A stretch of DNA of 6,958 nucleotides. Origin: an uncultured Erysipelotrichaceae bacterium. GTDB taxonomy: Bacteria; Bacillota_I; Bacilli_A; RF39; UBA660. The number at the start of each line of letters is the position of its first letter. Position 1 is the first letter of the stretch. Positions 5,782-6,958 of the stretch are shown piece by piece. Made by a program: the position numbers and the translations under genes. The DNA is taken from contig CACXEC010000064.1 of the NCBI GenBank assembly GCA_902766545.1, positions 1-6,958 of the forward strand. Direction: 5' to 3'. The notes beneath the pieces are model-generated. The model was given only the letters and a program-made list of their open reading frames with translations. It searched no databases and was not told where the DNA came from.

Positions 5782-5782
5782 C

Positions 5783-5847
5783 AAAACACTTGCGCTAAAT
5801 AAATCTTTATGTTATATTACATGTAATGAAGCACGAAAGTGTTTTTT
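5783..5847 (+). terminator. Possible split-arm terminator of the DUF2975 module enclosing the secE promoter
   Basis: AAAACACTT (5783-5791) and AAGTGTTTT (5837-5845) are perfect nine-base inverted repeats, followed by T to 5847. RNA read through from upstream could pair the arms across a 45-base loop. RNA starting at the secE promoter lacks the left arm and keeps only a small CAC-GAAA-GTG hairpin (5832-5841). The long loop lowers confidence in efficient termination. Confidence 0.45.
5790..5818 (+). promoter_or_regulatory. Extended -10 sigma-A promoter of secE-nusG
   Basis: TTGCGC (5790-5795), a 17-base spacer and TATATT (5813-5818), with TG at 5810-5811 forming an extended -10. The -35 is poor, which the extended -10 can compensate for. 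The start is predicted near 5825, giving a leader of about 48 bases with a small GNRA-tetraloop hairpin. A 12-base perfect palindrome ATTACATGTAAT (5816-5827) covers the end of the -10 and the start point. Confidence 0.7.
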
Positions 5848-5872
5848 ATTTGAATTTAAATGAGGTGGAAAG

Positions 5873-6109
5873 ATGGCTAAAGAAAAAGATGAAAAGAAGG
5901 TAACTAAAAAGACTGTTAAGAAAAAAGATAATAAAAAATCTTTTATTGAAGAAGTAAAATCAGAGCTTAAAAAAGTAAAGTGGCCAACTAAAAAAGAAAT
6001 GGCAAAATATTCAATTGCAGTTATTGTATTTATTGTTTTATTTGGATTATATTTTTATGGAATTGATACATTTTTTGCTTGGCTTACAAGTTTAATAAAG
6101 GGGTTATAA
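5873..6109 (+). CDS. secE: Preprotein translocase subunit SecE
   Basis: SecE is the essential clamp subunit of the SecYEG protein-conducting channel. The 78 residues follow the single-span Gram-positive form: a lysine-rich cytoplasmic N-terminus (1-22), the conserved amphipathic helix with FIEEVKSELKKVKWPTKKE (24-42), whose KxxxWP-T core contacts SecY, and one membrane helix (about 46-68). Bacillus SecE is around 60 residues; the extra length is the lysine-rich leader. GAGGTGG at 5862-5868 precedes the ATG. nusG begins two bases after its stop codon, so the pair forms the usual secE-nusG operon. In Bacillus rpmG (L33) lies just upstream; no such gene is found in the 91-base gap here. Confidence 0.95.
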   Translation: MAKEKDEKKVTKKTVKKKDNKKSFIEEVKSELKKVKWPTKKEMAKYSIAVIVFIVLFGLYFYGIDTFFAWLTSLIKGL

Positions 6110-6110
6110 G

Positions 6111-6650
6111 ATGGAAAAAGAGTGGTATGTAGTTAATACTTATTCAGGACATGAATCAAAGGTTAAAGAAAAACTTGAAATGCGTGCTGAATCAATGGGA
6201 TTTCAAGATAATATTTTTAGAATTATTATTCCTGAAGAAACTGTAAAAGAAACAATGAAAGATGGCAGCATTAAAGAAAAACAAAAGAAAATGTTTCCAG
6301 GTTATATTTTAGTAGAAATGATTATGACAGATGAAGCTTGGTATATTGTTAGAAATACCCCAGGCGTAACTGGATTTATCGGATCAAGTGGTAAAGGAGC
6401 TAAACCAACACCACTAAAACCTCAAGAAATAGATAAAATTCTAGCTAATATGGGTATGACTAGAATGGATGTAGATAAAGAATTATCTGTTGGAACTAAA
6501 GTATCTATTGTTGATGGACCATTTAAAGGTATGGAAGGCGTTATTGATAGTTTAGATTTAGAACATTCAACATTAACTGTACTAATTGACTTATTTGGTC
6601 AAGAAACACCAGTTGAAGTAGAATTATTTCAAGTATCAGCACTTAACTAA
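6111..6650 (+). CDS. nusG: Transcription termination/antitermination factor NusG
   Basis: NusG binds the clamp of RNA polymerase and affects pausing, elongation and coupling to translation. At 179 residues it has the normal two-domain length. The NGN domain (about 1-112) shows EWYVVNTYSGHESKVKEKL at its start, FRIIIPEETV, the central MFPGYILVEM (61-70), and the TPGVTGFIG segment (83-91). The KOW domain follows the linker, with VGTKVSIVDGPFKGMEG (127-143) and the family ending VELFQVSAL. AAAGGGG at 6097-6103, in the 3' end of secE, supplies ribosome binding. The stop codon lies in the ascending arm of its terminator, so the transcript ends right after the gene and rplK is separately promoted. 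Confidence 0.97.
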   Translation: MEKEWYVVNTYSGHESKVKEKLEMRAESMGFQDNIFRIIIPEETVKETMKDGSIKEKQKKMFPGYILVEMIMTDEAWYIVRNTPGVTGFIGSSGKGAKPTPLKPQEIDKILANMGMTRMDVDKELSVGTKVSIVDGPFKGMEGVIDSLDLEHSTLTVLIDLFGQETPVEVELFQVSALN

Positions 6651-6669
6651 TTTCTTAGTTAAGTTTTTT
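6641..6669 (+). terminator. Strong intrinsic terminator overlapping the nusG stop codon
   Basis: A perfect ten-base-pair stem ACTTAACTAA (6641-6650) / TTAGTTAAGT (6655-6664) with a TTTC loop leads into six T residues (6664-6669). The ascending arm contains the last nusG codons and the TAA at 6648-6650. Confidence 0.9.
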
Positions 6670-6818
6670 ATTATAATTAGTAAAAATTTAATAATTCTTA
6701 AACTATATACGCAAAAAATGACTATTAGGAACTCACATAGACAAATTATTAAATCATTTATTTAAATAAGATAATATTAAAGCCCATACCTGATAAATAA
6801 TTATTTTAATTAAAATGC
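6670..6818 (+). other. AT-rich gap between nusG terminator and rplK promoter
   Basis: I see no convincing gene, tRNA or RNA element on either strand in these 149 bases. They contain two AT palindromes, TTATTTAAATAA (around 6759-6770) and ATTTTAATTAAAAT (6803-6816), and a GC-richer 10-mer AGCCCATACC (6781-6790) that recurs in the rplK leader. The second palindrome abuts the -35 and may act as an UP element. A GATAAT at 6770-6775 could be a second, weak -10, but lacks a -35 partner. Confidence 0.5.
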
Positions 6819-6847
6819 TTGAAAACTCTTAAAACTTGTGATATTAT
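6819..6847 (+). promoter_or_regulatory. Extended -10 promoter of rplK
   Basis: TTGAAA (6819-6824), a 17-base spacer and TATTAT (6842-6847), with TG at 6839-6840. AT-rich DNA directly upstream (TTTTAATTAAAA core) resembles an UP element, as expected for a ribosomal-protein promoter. The start is predicted near 6854. Confidence 0.8.
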
Positions 6848-6853
6848 CTTAAC

Positions 6854-6938
6854 TGCAATTATATATTTTAATTGTAAGTGGCGGGGAATGCGGATTAGCC
6901 CATACCACTAAGCGAAAATATGAAAGGATGTGTTTTTC
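6854..6938 (+). promoter_or_regulatory. Structured 5' leader of rplK, candidate autoregulatory RNA
   Basis: Three successive hairpins can form. Hairpin 1 pairs 6854-6861 with 6869-6876 (CAATTA / TAATTG core). Hairpin 2 pairs AGTGG (6877-6881) with CCACT (6905-6909), and inside it GGG (6883-6885) with CCC (6899-6901). These are separated by an asymmetric 1-by-3 internal loop. Hairpin 3 pairs CGAAAA (6913-6918) with TTTTCG (6934-6939), holding the ribosome binding site in its loop and the first base of the GTG start in its stem. L11-L1 operons are often repressed by L1 binding the leader; two helices around an asymmetric loop would suit that, but I cannot confirm an L1 consensus. Pairings are by eye, without energy calculation. 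Confidence 0.5.
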
Positions 6939-6958
6939 GTGGCAAAAGAAGTCGTAAA
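6939..6958 (+). CDS. rplK: Ribosomal protein L11, first codons only (cut by window end)
   Basis: GTG at 6939 opens a frame reading MAKEVVK before the window ends. This closely matches the start of Bacillus L11 (MAKKVVK), and rplK is the expected gene after nusG. AAAGGA at 6923-6928 lies ten bases upstream of the GTG. L11 forms the GTPase-associated centre of the 50S subunit with 23S rRNA and L10. Only six full codons plus two bases are visible, so identity rests on those residues and on gene order. Confidence 0.85.

Noticed and set aside
6670..6818. tRNA, small RNA or small gene in the gap before rplK
   Set aside because: No cloverleaf, T-loop sequence, ribosome-site-plus-ORF or terminator on either strand could be identified.
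1..6958. Insertion sequence, transposase, integrase or attachment site
   Set aside because: No such coding sequence or flanking direct/inverted repeats were seen, although two accessory blocks are clearly inserted between housekeeping genes.

Overview
The window looks like chromosomal DNA from a very AT-rich, low-GC Firmicute of the class Bacilli. The main reason is the order mrnC - rlmB - sigH - (insert) - secE - nusG - rplK, a trimmed version of the Bacillus cysS - mrnC - rlmB - yacP - sigH - rpmG - secE - nusG - rplK neighbourhood. All visible genes are on the + strand. Every tryptophan I checked is TGG, and the eleven visible stop codons are TAA (8) or TAG (3), never TGA. The standard bacterial code fits. 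An uncultured gut lineage near the Mollicutes (RF39-like) is my guess for the organism, not something the sequence proves.

Layout. (1) 2-538: the 3' two thirds of lgt (lipoprotein diacylglyceryl transferase), closed by a terminator. (2) 615-2117: an accessory pair, a 133-residue collagen-like Gly-Pro-Thr protein followed by a GT2 glycosyltransferase with a TPR-like tail. The pair is closed by a long hairpin that includes the stop codon. (3) 2160-3780: mrnC, rlmB and sigH, tightly overlapped. They start from an extended -10 promoter that appears to make a leaderless mRNA. (4) 3876-5781: a consensus promoter drives a three-gene module of DUF2975 membrane protein, small XRE-type regulator and DUF4173-like polytopic membrane protein. 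(5) 5873-6650: secE-nusG, with a promoter lying between the two arms of a possible terminator. (6) 6651-6958: the nusG terminator, an AT-rich gap, a strong promoter, a structured leader, and the first codons of rplK.

How the genes fit together. Blocks 3, 5 and 6 are housekeeping: 23S rRNA maturation (MrnC), 23S methylation (RlmB), a stationary-phase/competence-type sigma factor (SigH), protein secretion (SecE), transcription elongation (NusG) and ribosomal protein L11. Blocks 2 and 4 are accessory insertions. The most interesting is block 2, where the glycosyltransferase probably modifies the threonines of the collagen-like protein, as is known for the spore-surface glycoprotein BclA. That substrate link is inference from adjacency and composition. 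The intergenic regions are unusually economical: terminators overlap stop codons, promoters overlap terminators, and one leader is reduced to almost nothing.
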